In this document: positions 7,483 to 15,578 of the stretch, in pieces | Layout: each line of letters starts with the position of its first letter | Position numbering within the stretch: position 1 is the first letter of the stretch | Assembly: GCA_014237955.1 (NCBI GenBank) | Contig: JABABY010000016.1 | Span: 1 to 17,706 of the forward strand | Length of the DNA stretch: 17,706 bases | From: Planctomycetota bacterium | GTDB taxonomy: Bacteria; Planctomycetota; Planctomycetia; Pirellulales; UBA7805 | Reading direction: 5' to 3' | Translations under genes and position numbers: made by a program | Notes under the pieces: model-generated | Told to the model about the DNA's origin: nothing | Database searches by the model: none | Seen by the model: only the letters and a program-made list of their open reading frames with translations

Positions 7483-7511
7483 TTGACATAGACCCATTTG
7501 AAAATTAAAGT
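7483..7511 (+). promoter_or_regulatory. Putative promoter of the UspA gene
   Basis: A perfect TTGACA (7483-7488) is followed after 17 bases by TAAAGT (7506-7511), which keeps four of six -10 bases. It would start transcription about 100 bases before the UspA start codon. It overlaps a candidate promoter on the other strand. Confidence 0.4.
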
Positions 7512-7533
7512 GTTTTCGTGCTATTTCCTTCAA
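7504..7533 (-). promoter_or_regulatory. Putative promoter of the three-gene minus-strand operon
   Basis: Read on the minus strand, TTGAAG (7533-7528) and TTTAAT (7509-7504) are 18 bases apart. Transcription from here would pass through the two 16-base repeats before reaching the start at 7391. It overlaps the proposed UspA-gene promoter, so the two would compete for polymerase. Confidence 0.3.
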
Positions 7534-7620
7534 TCTCATTTTACTATTTTTTTTCTCTCTACCAATGTGGTAAAGAGACTGCTGTAGCTTTACGGTTGAA
7601 CTCATAAAGGTGGCTCTTCC

Positions 7621-8442
7621 ATGATCAAACGGATTCTCGTCGGACTCGGCGACGCCGACCACTCGATTACAGCCGTCCGTCAGGCAATTGACCTCTGCAA
7701 ACGCCATGGTGCGCAACTCACCGCTGTAACGGTTGTGGATCACCGTGGTTTGGAGAATGTCGGGCCAGTACCCATCGGCGGTGGTGCAGCGGCACAAGGA
7801 CTTCGCGATCACCGGCACCAATTGACTCGTGAGATTATTGAAAAGGCCGTATCGAGTTGCGAACAGGAGTGCAGCAAACACAATATTGATTTCCACCTCA
7901 TTTATGAGGAGGGCGATCCGCTCGATACCTTTTGTCACTCTGCCCGCTATCAGGATTTGATGATTATCAGCAAGCAGGATAGCCTATTCGATCATGGAGT
8001 TATCAATGAGCCGTCTGACGAATTGATTCGCATGGTCCATGAAGGCATACAACCTATTCTGGTGTTGCCAAAAGTGACGGACGAAATCAAACGGGTGTTG
8101 ATAGCGTACAGCGGATCGATGGAATCGGCCCGGACGATGAAGCAGTTTATTAGGATGCACCTTTGGCCGGATACCAAAATTTGCTTGACCATGTTTGAAA
8201 CAGAAGAGAAGGAAGCGCTCGACGAAGCTGCCGAATACTGCCGCGCATACAAATTCGATGTGGAGACCTATTACTCGACAAAGTCGCCCAAAAACAATCT
8301 GTTACCCTTTGCAGACGAGTGGGGAGCTGATTTGATGGTTGTCGGCAACAGCGCCAAAAACCTCATGATGCGAAAACTCTTTGGCGAGACCGCACATCAT
8401 GTGATGCGACATGCAGAATGCGCGGTTTTCATGGCACAGTAA
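7621..8442 (+). CDS. Tandem universal stress protein (two UspA domains)
   Basis: This 273-residue cytoplasmic protein holds two Usp folds in a row. Domain 1 (1-152) opens with KRILVGLGDADHSITAVRQA and ends with the strand PILVLPK. Domain 2 (157-273) opens with KRVLIAYSGSMESARTMKQF and ends with MVVGNSAKNLMMRKLFGETA (239-258), the usual nucleotide-loop region. There the second Gly of the GxxG motif is replaced (GNSA), so ATP binding is uncertain. Usp proteins with two domains often help survival under starvation or redox stress. The start has AAAGG ten bases upstream. The gene is divergent from the FWHGIMHRRE operon and lies upstream of ppdK on the same strand; the 288-base gap and a separate promoter-like site suggest ppdK is transcribed on its own. 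Confidence 0.9.
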   Translation: MIKRILVGLGDADHSITAVRQAIDLCKRHGAQLTAVTVVDHRGLENVGPVPIGGGAAAQGLRDHRHQLTREIIEKAVSSCEQECSKHNIDFHLIYEEGDPLDTFCHSARYQDLMIISKQDSLFDHGVINEPSDELIRMVHEGIQPILVLPKVTDEIKRVLIAYSGSMESARTMKQFIRMHLWPDTKICLTMFETEEKEALDEAAEYCRAYKFDVETYYSTKSPKNNLLPFADEWGADLMVVGNSAKNLMMRKLFGETAHHVMRHAECAVFMAQ

Positions 8443-8478
8443 TATCCCCGCCGCAGAGCCTTGCCCCATTGCCGCATC

Positions 8479-8507
8479 TTGACTAGCCTTTGGAGGCGTA
8501 TTACATT
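8479..8507 (+). promoter_or_regulatory. Putative ppdK promoter with long leader
   Basis: TTGACT (8479-8484) and TACATT (8502-8507) are 17 bases apart. The leader to ppdK would be about 220 bases. It holds a perfect palindrome AAAGTACTTT (8600-8609) and a dyad TGTAC-CT-GTACA (8640-8651), both centred on or built from GTAC. No known riboswitch fold is recognised. Confidence 0.3.
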
Positions 8508-8730
8508 CATCCCTTGTCATTGTTCCTCTGAAACGGCATCTACGGCGGCTGGCGGGCTACCTGATTGTGTGGGTCCGATACCGTAAAGTCGCAAAATTAA
8601 AAGTACTTTAGGTGCCTGTCAATCCAGAAAAAAGATACGTGTACCTGTACATTCAATGCACCCCAGCAACGATTGAGCATTGATGACAGCCCGGAAATAT
8701 CACATTTAAACCAACCGAAGGACAGTCTTC

Positions 8731-11394
8731 ATGGCCAAGCGAGCAACGAAGAAGAAAGCAAAGCCACGCAAACGCGTTTATTACTTTGGAGCCACCCGAT
8801 CGGAAGGTTCCAAAGACATGAAGGAACTTCTCGGTGGCAAAGGTGCAAACCTTGCGGAGATGACAAGTATCGGCCTTCCAGTACCTCCCGGCTTTACCAT
8901 CACGACTGAAACCTGCGCCGAATACTACCGCGTGGGCAAAACGGTACCCGGTGGTCTGATGGCAGAGGTCCATAAAAACGTAGCGACTATCGAAAAGGAA
9001 ACTGGCAAAAAGTTTGGCGACGTATCGAACCCGCTGCTTTTCGCGGTTCGGTCGGGTGCGGCGGTCTCGATGCCAGGAATGATGGACACGGTACTAAATT
9101 TGGGTCTCACCGATAACACGGTACAGGGTTTGGCGAACGCCACCGGAAATCCGCGATTTGCCTACGACGCTTTTCGGCGGCTTATTAACATGTTTGGTGA
9201 CGTTGTTATGGGGATCGAACACCATTACTTTGAATCTGAGTTTAACAAGATCAAGGCGCGCCACAATGTTAAACTCGACACGGAACTCGACGTGAATGGC
9301 CTGATCGAACTGGTCGAAGCTTATAAAAGGATCTACAAAAAACATACGCACGAAAGTTTTCCAAACAATCCCTCCGAACAATTGGAGAAGGCAATTGTGG
9401 CGGTCTTCAAAAGCTGGCATACAAACCGCGCAATCCGCTACCGCCAGATCAACAACATTTCCGGTCTTGACGGCACTGCCGTCAACGTGCAAACCATGGT
9501 TTTTGGAAACATGGGCAACGACTCGGGTACTGGAGTCGCCTTCACACGCGACCCATCGACCGGAAAGAACGTTTTTTACGGCGAGTTTTTGATCAATGCC
9601 CAGGGTGAAGATGTCGTTGCCGGTATCCGTACGCCCCAACCGGTCGCAAAAATGCGGAGTTGGAAGCAAAAGGTCTTCAACCAACTCATCACCATAAAAA
9701 ACAAACTTGAACATCACTACAAGGATATGCAGGATTTTGAATTCACCATTGAAAACTCAAAACTCTTCATGCTACAAACCAGAAACGGCAAGCGAACCGG
9801 ACTGGCGGCGGTCAGAATTGCCTGTGACATGGTGAAGGAAAAATTGATTGGTGAGAAGGAAGCGATCTGCCGCATACCGCCCAATGATCTAAATCAACTC
9901 TTGCTTCCCTCATTCAACCCTCGGGCTCGCCGCGACGTGTTGACGACCGGTTTGCCTGCTTCGCCAGGTGCAGCATTTGGAAAACTCGCTTTTTCTGCCC
10001 AGGAAGCCGTCGCACGTACTCAGGACGGCGAAACGGTCCTGCTGGTCCGCAAGGAGACCAGCCCCGAGGATGTCGATGGCATGCATCATGCCGCCGGTAT
10101 CCTCACAAGTACCGGGGGAATGACCAGCCATGCAGCAGTGGTCGCCCGTGGCTGGGGCAAATGTTGTGTGGCTGGTGCCGGGGACATCAACATTAATGAA
10201 AAAGGCCGCAATATCACCGTCAACGGCCGTAAGTTCACCCACAAAGACATTCTCAGTATCGATGGATCGACCGGACAAGTTATGGCCGGCGCTGTGGCAA
10301 CCCATGAACCTACGCTCAGTGGACATTTCTCAACCTTGATGAAATGGAGCGACAAGTACCGAACGCTTGGGATCCGCACCAATGCCGACACGCCCGATGA
10401 TGCCAAACGCGGACGCAAATTTGGTGCCCAAGGAATCGGGCTCTGCCGTACCGAACATATGTTTTTTGAAGGTGAACGGATCACTGCAATGCGCGAGATG
10501 ATCCTTGCAACCGAGAAAAAGGAGCGGCAAAAAGCCTTAAAAAAACTACTCCCGTATCAGCGCCGTGATTTTGTTGGAATTTTTACTGCCATGAAGGGTT
10601 TGCCGGTAACGGTGCGACTTCTCGACCCGCCGCTGCACGAATTTTTGCCCCATGATGCTAAAAGTCAGGCAGAGCTTGCGAAAAGCTTGGGGATCAAGCC
10701 GACAGAAGTAAAAGCACGGGTTGAACAGCTCCACGAAATGAATCCTATGCTGGGACATCGTGGATGCCGCCTCGCGGTCACCTATCCGGAAATTCTCGAG
10801 ATGCAAGTCACCGCAATCGTCGAAGCGATGATTAGCTGCAAGAAAAAAAGAGTCCATGCCAGACCTGAGATTATGATTCCTCTAGTCGGTATGGATACAG
10901 AACTTAAAATACTTCGTGAGCTCACGCTCGATACGATCGAAAACGTACGAAAAGCGAAGAAATACACCGGAAAGCTAGATATCCCGGTGGGGACCATGAT
11001 CGAAATTCCTCGTGCTGCATTGACTGCGGACGATGTTGCCAAACATGCGGACTTCTTCAGTTTCGGGACAAACGATATGACGCAAATGGCCTTCGGGTAC
11101 AGCCGGGATGATGTAAACACCTTCCTTCCGGACTATATCGAACAGGAAATTCTTGAAAAAGATCCGTTCCAATCCCTCGACGTCACCGGCGTTGGACAAC
11201 TGGTTGAAATGGGAGTCGAAAAAGGACATGCTACCCGCAAGGATCTCAAGTGCGGCATTTGTGGCGAGCACGGCGGAGATCCCCTAAGCATCGCCTTCTG
11301 CCACCGGATTGGATTGGATTATGTGAGCTGCTCACCATTCCGCGTCCCAGTCGCCCGGTTGGCGGCGGCCCAAGCCGCTATCGAGGCGGGCTAA
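8731..11394 (+). CDS. ppdK: Pyruvate, phosphate dikinase
   Basis: This enzyme interconverts pyruvate, ATP and phosphate with phosphoenolpyruvate, AMP and pyrophosphate, so it can run as gluconeogenic or pyrophosphate-saving glycolytic step. Its 887 residues fit the family. The N-terminal ATP-grasp domain shows GGKGANLAEM (35-44), VRSGAAVSMPGMMDTVLNLG and a Gly-rich GNMGNDSGTGVAFTRDPSTG. The swivelling phosphohistidine domain shows GGMTSHAAVVARGWGKCCV with catalytic His467. The C-terminal PEP-binding barrel shows FGTNDMTQM and KCGICGEHGGDP with catalytic Cys844. The SMPGMMDT and GEHGGDP forms separate it from PEP synthase. The first 15 residues are unusually Lys/Arg-rich (MAKRATKKKAKPRKR), an extension not needed for catalysis. 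GAAGGACAG lies just before the ATG. No regulatory-protein gene is adjacent. Confidence 0.97.
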   Translation: MAKRATKKKAKPRKRVYYFGATRSEGSKDMKELLGGKGANLAEMTSIGLPVPPGFTITTETCAEYYRVGKTVPGGLMAEVHKNVATIEKETGKKFGDVSNPLLFAVRSGAAVSMPGMMDTVLNLGLTDNTVQGLANATGNPRFAYDAFRRLINMFGDVVMGIEHHYFESEFNKIKARHNVKLDTELDVNGLIELVEAYKRIYKKHTHESFPNNPSEQLEKAIVAVFKSWHTNRAIRYRQINNISGLDGTAVNVQTMVFGNMGNDSGTGVAFTRDPSTGKNVFYGEFLINAQGEDVVAGIRTPQPVAKMRSWKQKVFNQLITIKNKLEHHYKDMQDFEFTIENSKLFMLQTRNGKRTGLAAVRIACDMVKEKLIGEKEAICRIPPNDLNQLLLPSFNPRARRDVLTTGLPASPGAAFGKLAFSAQEAVARTQDGETVLLVRKETSPEDVDGMHHAAGILTSTGGMTSHAAVVARGWGKCCVAGAGDININEKGRNITVNGRKFTHKDILSIDGSTGQVMAGAVATHEPTLSGHFSTLMKWSDKYRTLGIRTNADTPDDAKRGRKFGAQGIGLCRTEHMFFEGERITAMREMILATEKKERQKALKKLLPYQRRDFVGIFTAMKGLPVTVRLLDPPLHEFLPHDAKSQAELAKSLGIKPTEVKARVEQLHEMNPMLGHRGCRLAVTYPEILEMQVTAIVEAMISCKKKRVHARPEIMIPLVGMDTELKILRELTLDTIENVRKAKKYTGKLDIPVGTMIEIPRAALTADDVAKHADFFSFGTNDMTQMAFGYSRDDVNTFLPDYIEQEILEKDPFQSLDVTGVGQLVEMGVEKGHATRKDLKCGICGEHGGDPLSIAFCHRIGLDYVSCSPFRVPVARLAAAQAAIEAG

Positions 11395-11407
11395 TTCCTT
11401 AGCCTGC
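11386..11407 (+). terminator. Hairpin across the ppdK stop codon
   Basis: GCGGGCTAA (11386-11394) pairs with TTAGCCTGC (11399-11407) over nine positions, one of them G-T, around a TTCC loop. The TAA stop codon lies inside the stem. No T-run follows, so it is not a classical intrinsic terminator. It could slow transcription or protect the 3' end between the convergent ppdK and mnmE genes. Confidence 0.35.
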
Positions 11408-11471
11408 GACAACGATCCCGGTAGCGCGGTAGGAGCGTTAGCCCCATAGCACACACCGGAGAGAAGACTCG

Positions 11472-12890
11472 CTACTTGCCAATGCAGAATTGGCTAAAAA
11501 TCCGCTCGAGCATATCGTCGGTATAGACAGCGCCAACGACCTGACCAAGCCCATCGAGTGCAACGCGTATCTCCGTCGCCACGAGTTCGTGACCCAAGCC
11601 GCGCTCCGCCACTGCGGATGCCCGCAAGACCGCTTCGCTCGCTTGCTGCAGGCTTTCCCGACAGCGCACTGCGGTGCAGGTGACGGTGCCACCCACTTCA
11701 GCAGGCACCGCCAATACACGATCGCGGATCTCTTTGCGGAGAGCTTCTACCCCTACCCCTGAGTGGCTGCTGGTACAGATCACCCCGGGGCGTTGCGCCA
11801 ACCGAGCATGGTGTGGCAACTCCGCCATCATGTCACATTTTGTAAATACAATCATCCTTTCGACCACCGGTTGGCAAGCCAGTTGGTCTTGTTCCCAGTC
11901 ATTCAGCGGGCGACTGGCATCGAGACAAAAAAGCTGAATGTCCGCCTGCTCCAGTTGGCGGGCAGTCAGAGCCTGAGCAGCAACCATGATTGGCTCACTT
12001 CCATCTTCTCTCGCCACGCCAGCGGTATCGACAAGTTCACAGTAAATCCGATCTAAATCAAGTGTTGCTGTGAGATAGTCACGCGTGGTACCTGGCAGAT
12101 CAGATTCAAGAGCTGCGCCTTCCACCATGCAATTAAACAGGCTGCTTTTGCCGACATTTGCGGACCCACAAAAAACGACTCGAATCGTTTCTCTGACAAC
12201 GGTCCTACTGTTCATCTGTGCCAGTAGTTTCGAAATTTCATCCTGGGTTTTGTTGAGCACCTCGAACAGTTCCCGATTGCTGATACACTCAATGTCCTCC
12301 TCGGCAAAATCGAGACCCGCTTCCAGTTCAGCGAGCGTATGGAGTAATCGATCTCGCAACCGGGTGATTGGTCCGCTCAAACCTCCTGCAAGTTGATGCA
12401 GCGCTACGTCAAATTCCCCTTCACTGCCCGCATCAATCAAACCAAGCACCGCTTCGGCCTCGGTCAAATCGATCCTCCCGGCCAAAAATGCCCGCAAGGT
12501 AAATTCTCCACCCGCAGCGAGACGGACACCGTGGCCACATACGAGATCGAGCGCCGCTTCTGCCAACGCCTGCGATCCTGGCAAATGGATCTCCGCCAGA
12601 GGACTTTTGGTAAAACTTCGTTCATCCGGCCAGTAATAGAGCTGGCAGGGCAACTGGGGCGCAGAAGCGTCAAACAGAAGGTGTCCCGGAAAAACAGAGG
12701 CCGCCTGAGTCTGGCTCAAAAGATCTGCTGTGGCACCGGAGCCAGATGCGCATTCGGCCTCAAAAATGCCTGAAAGACAATTCGCAACTTCGGGACCGGC
12801 GATGCGAATAATCGCCCGAGCTGATGCCCCCGCTGCGGTCGCTATTGCCGCAATGGTATCGTCCACTCGATACGAGACGTTGCCTAGCAT
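11472..12890 (-). CDS. mnmE: tRNA modification GTPase MnmE (TrmE)
   Basis: With MnmG this GTPase builds the (carboxymethyl)aminomethyl group on wobble uridine 34 of several tRNAs. The 472-residue protein is complete. Residues 10-125 form the folate-binding N-terminal domain (DTIAAIATAAG at the start) and GEFTLRAFLAGRIDLTEAEA (128-147) links to the helical domain. The inserted G domain has the P-loop GSANVGKS (242-249), DLPGTTRD (264-271), DTAG (288-291) and TKCD (350-353), where Thr replaces the usual Asn of NKxD. Asn245 fits the potassium-binding position. The C-terminal FCIGK supplies the catalytic Cys469. The ATG at 12890 has AGGG close upstream. The gene follows yidC by 87 bases on the same strand, a conserved neighbour pair in bacteria. 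Confidence 0.95.
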   Translation of the reverse strand: MLGNVSYRVDDTIAAIATAAGASARAIIRIAGPEVANCLSGIFEAECASGSGATADLLSQTQAASVFPGHLLFDASAPQLPCQLYYWPDERSFTKSPLAEIHLPGSQALAEAALDLVCGHGVRLAAGGEFTLRAFLAGRIDLTEAEAVLGLIDAGSEGEFDVALHQLAGGLSGPITRLRDRLLHTLAELEAGLDFAEEDIECISNRELFEVLNKTQDEISKLLAQMNSRTVVRETIRVVFCGSANVGKSSLFNCMVEGAALESDLPGTTRDYLTATLDLDRIYCELVDTAGVAREDGSEPIMVAAQALTARQLEQADIQLFCLDASRPLNDWEQDQLACQPVVERMIVFTKCDMMAELPHHARLAQRPGVICTSSHSGVGVEALRKEIRDRVLAVPAEVGGTVTCTAVRCRESLQQASEAVLRASAVAERGLGHELVATEIRVALDGLGQVVGAVYTDDMLERIFSQFCIGK

Positions 12891-12977
12891 ACCCTACTTC
12901 AACCTGCACACAGATATTCATTCATACTGATGGCTGTTGTGCCGGGCGACCATCTTCTGTTCCGCAATTTGGATCGA

Positions 12978-15428
12978 TCATTTTCGATTTTTGCGTCGCC
13001 GTTTTTTTTGCGACTTCGATTCGCGGGAACCGCCACTGCCACCTTTTGTCACCGTCTTGGTTTCAGATTGCAAAGCCTTCGATGCCCCGGAAGGATCTGT
13101 ATCTTTTTTAATCTTTGGAAGCAGCTTGCGTTCGCCGAGCCCCCATAGACTCGAAACAATAAAATAAACACACAACCCACTCGGCACTTTAAAAAACAAA
13201 AACCCCATAAAGACCATCATGTACTTCATGATCTTTTGCTGCATGGCGGATTGATCATCCGTCGGTGGCGGCATAAACATCTTTTGCTGCACCACAAACA
13301 AAACGACCGTTACCAGTGGTAGAACATTTAAATACGGGCCCAACCATCCTGACTCCGAGGTCAGAAAATCGATGGGGACTGCTTTGTCCCAGCGCCACAG
13401 CATATCGGGCGCAGCAAGATTATTGGCCCATGAAATTGAGCTGCTAATCAGGGGTGCCTGCCGGAGTGCCACATCGGTCATCAATGCCCGGTAAAGTCCG
13501 ATAAATATTGGTAATTGAATAAAAAGAGGGAGACAGCCGGACATCGGATTGTATTTGTGCTTGCGATAAAGTTCTTGGAGTGCTTTAGATCGCTTCTCCA
13601 TTTCTCCCTTATACTTCTCGGTGATCTTTTTTATTTCGGGTTGTAGCTCCTGCATCTTCTGCGCGTTTAAAGCCTGTTTTCGGCTCAACGGAAACATACA
13701 CATCCGGACAACCATGGTGAGAAGAATAATCGCAATACCGTAGTTGGGGATGATCCGATAAAAAAATTGCAAAACATCCGAAAGAGGTCTGGCAAAAAAT
13801 CCCCAGATCGGCCAGCCATAATAGATCAATTCAGACAGGTTGACCGATTCGGGAAAGTCGGGCGCACTGTATTTTTTGAGCAGGCTTCGTCTTTTCGGTC
13901 CCGTGAAAAACTGAAACCGATCATGGAATTCACCATTCGGTTCTATCGTTTCTGTAACACTTGTCAGCTGTGACGTTACGTTGGTCAAATAGAGCTTTGA
14001 TTTTTCCGGAAGTTTATCACCGACACGAATGCCTTTGTAGCTTTTGTAGCTTTGCTCAGCGTCATCGTTTTCAGTGTCATCTTGCTCAAAAGGAATAAGA
14101 ATCGCCGCAAAATACTGCGTTTCAACCCCGAGATACGCGAGCGGATTGGTCTCACGAGAGGGCATTTGGAGATTAACTGTCATCTCCTCCTCTTCGGTGT
14201 CATCGACTATTCGTGAAGCACTGATCAAATTGGGGCCGTCTCTGAGCGAGTGGGCAGCAACATCGCGTAATGCAGCGCCACCCCACGTACGGCTTATCTT
14301 ACGCGAATACCACCAACCTTCTGTCGGCATCCCCGTAGGACCATCCAATCGATAGGCAATCTCACGGGATTCATTTTTTTCGTTTTTAATGGTGAGATCC
14401 ACAAACAGGTGGTATGCCTTGTAGTCCTCATTGCTGATCTCACTGCTGGGAACTTCCGCCAACTGAAAATGCTTGATGACCCTCAGGCCGTGCCTTGGAA
14501 GCTCCTTTTCAAAGCGGACTTCCAGCGGTCCGCTCTTTGTAATAGCCCAATTCACCTCATGCAGTTCGGCGCCTTCGATCACACTCTCTTCGGGCAAGAG
14601 CTTCTGTTGGTCGATCTGGCTCAGGGTAAGTAAAAGCGAAAATGGGTCGTGAAGACCCGGCTGATACGACTCGATGGGCTGCGCTGCCATCTCTGGCCGC
14701 ACGATCTCCAGGGGGCGACGAATCAACGTCACATCGAGTGGCCCTGCTCGTTGGCCGTCACGCAAAATGACAAGCTGCAGTTTCTGGCCGGCTTTCATCT
14801 CTTGAAGCCGGCGGCTTAGATCTTCCTGCCGTTTAACCGGGGCTCCACCTGCCTCGACAATGATGTCTTTTACCTGCAAGCCGGCTTCATCGGCGGGTGT
14901 GCCGCGACCGACATAACCCACTTCATATCCCTGGGGAACCTCCGTCCCGACTAAATGTCCCAGATAGCCGCTGGTATCTACCATATCGCGATAGCGTGGG
15001 TTGTTCAGTTCCAAACGCTCGATCGAGGCTCCGAGAGTCGTCAGTGTCACAAGTGCCCGGGAATTGCCGCGCGGGTCGAGGGATCCGAGGGACACGTAGC
15101 GGAGTGGATGTTTTTTTGCCTGAGGAGATTGTGCCCCTTGAGTTGCGATTGATTCTTTCTTTGGTCGCTCCTCGACCGATTTTTCAGAATCGCTGCCTCC
15201 ACCTTTCTCGGCAGGCTTTGCGACAGCCCCGGGGACGACCGATTCACGGCTTGCAGCCTCCTCGCGATCGGCAACACTTTTGTCTTTTTGTTGCTTATCA
15301 GCAAGGGCTTCTTCACCGACTTTTGGTGCAGGTCTTTCAGGAGGCGGAAAGATGCTGTTTATGATGGCCTGGGATCCGACCAAGATCACCATCGACGTAG
15401 CCAGAAATATGAAAAACCGCTTATCCAC
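12978..15428 (-). CDS. yidC: Membrane protein insertase YidC with embedded PDZ domain
   Basis: YidC inserts and folds inner-membrane proteins, alone or with SecYEG. GTG 15428 is preferred because it gives the typical start MDKRFFIFLATSMVILVG (816 residues); a TTG at 15449 would add seven residues before it. Membrane span 1 is about 5-27, followed by a Lys/Glu/Ala-rich linker (28-108) and a large periplasmic domain. Residues 166-237 form a PDZ domain (GYEVGYVGRGTPADEAGLQV, then KDIIVEAGGAPVKRQEDL), absent from the well-studied enterobacterial protein. The conserved insertase core starts near 536, with spans around 562-582, 632-650, 697-714 and 733-761 and the groove arginine at 575 (VVRMCMFPLSR). 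The tail after 768 is very basic, ending KSQKKRRRKNRK, as in YidC forms that contact ribosomes. mnmE lies downstream and a phosphoesterase gene upstream, all minus strand. Confidence 0.95.
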   Translation of the reverse strand: MDKRFFIFLATSMVILVGSQAIINSIFPPPERPAPKVGEEALADKQQKDKSVADREEAASRESVVPGAVAKPAEKGGGSDSEKSVEERPKKESIATQGAQSPQAKKHPLRYVSLGSLDPRGNSRALVTLTTLGASIERLELNNPRYRDMVDTSGYLGHLVGTEVPQGYEVGYVGRGTPADEAGLQVKDIIVEAGGAPVKRQEDLSRRLQEMKAGQKLQLVILRDGQRAGPLDVTLIRRPLEIVRPEMAAQPIESYQPGLHDPFSLLLTLSQIDQQKLLPEESVIEGAELHEVNWAITKSGPLEVRFEKELPRHGLRVIKHFQLAEVPSSEISNEDYKAYHLFVDLTIKNEKNESREIAYRLDGPTGMPTEGWWYSRKISRTWGGAALRDVAAHSLRDGPNLISASRIVDDTEEEEMTVNLQMPSRETNPLAYLGVETQYFAAILIPFEQDDTENDDAEQSYKSYKGIRVGDKLPEKSKLYLTNVTSQLTSVTETIEPNGEFHDRFQFFTGPKRRSLLKKYSAPDFPESVNLSELIYYGWPIWGFFARPLSDVLQFFYRIIPNYGIAIILLTMVVRMCMFPLSRKQALNAQKMQELQPEIKKITEKYKGEMEKRSKALQELYRKHKYNPMSGCLPLFIQLPIFIGLYRALMTDVALRQAPLISSSISWANNLAAPDMLWRWDKAVPIDFLTSESGWLGPYLNVLPLVTVVLFVVQQKMFMPPPTDDQSAMQQKIMKYMMVFMGFLFFKVPSGLCVYFIVSSLWGLGERKLLPKIKKDTDPSGASKALQSETKTVTKGGSGGSRESKSQKKRRRKNRK

Positions 15429-15482
15429 GCACCACACCTGTTCTGCCAATTCGCTCGGCTAATGAATCCTTGTTGTAGGCGG

Positions 15483-15497
15483 TTGATCTTGGATCAA
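15483..15497. repeat. Short perfect inverted repeat upstream of yidC
   Basis: TTGATC (15483-15488) and GATCAA (15492-15497) are exact complements separated by TTG. It lies 55 bases before the yidC start codon in the 150-base gap after the phosphoesterase gene. It could be an operator or a small hairpin; no T-run follows. Confidence 0.3.
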
Positions 15498-15578
15498 TTG
15501 CCAGAATGCAAATATTGTTGTTCTGAAAAATATCGGACGGCAAAAAAATGCATCGGCAATGACTCTTTCAGCCACCAC

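Noticed and set aside
9094..9717. Minus-strand open frame of 207 residues inside ppdK
   Set aside because: Antisense shadow of conserved ppdK sequence; no recognisable motif.
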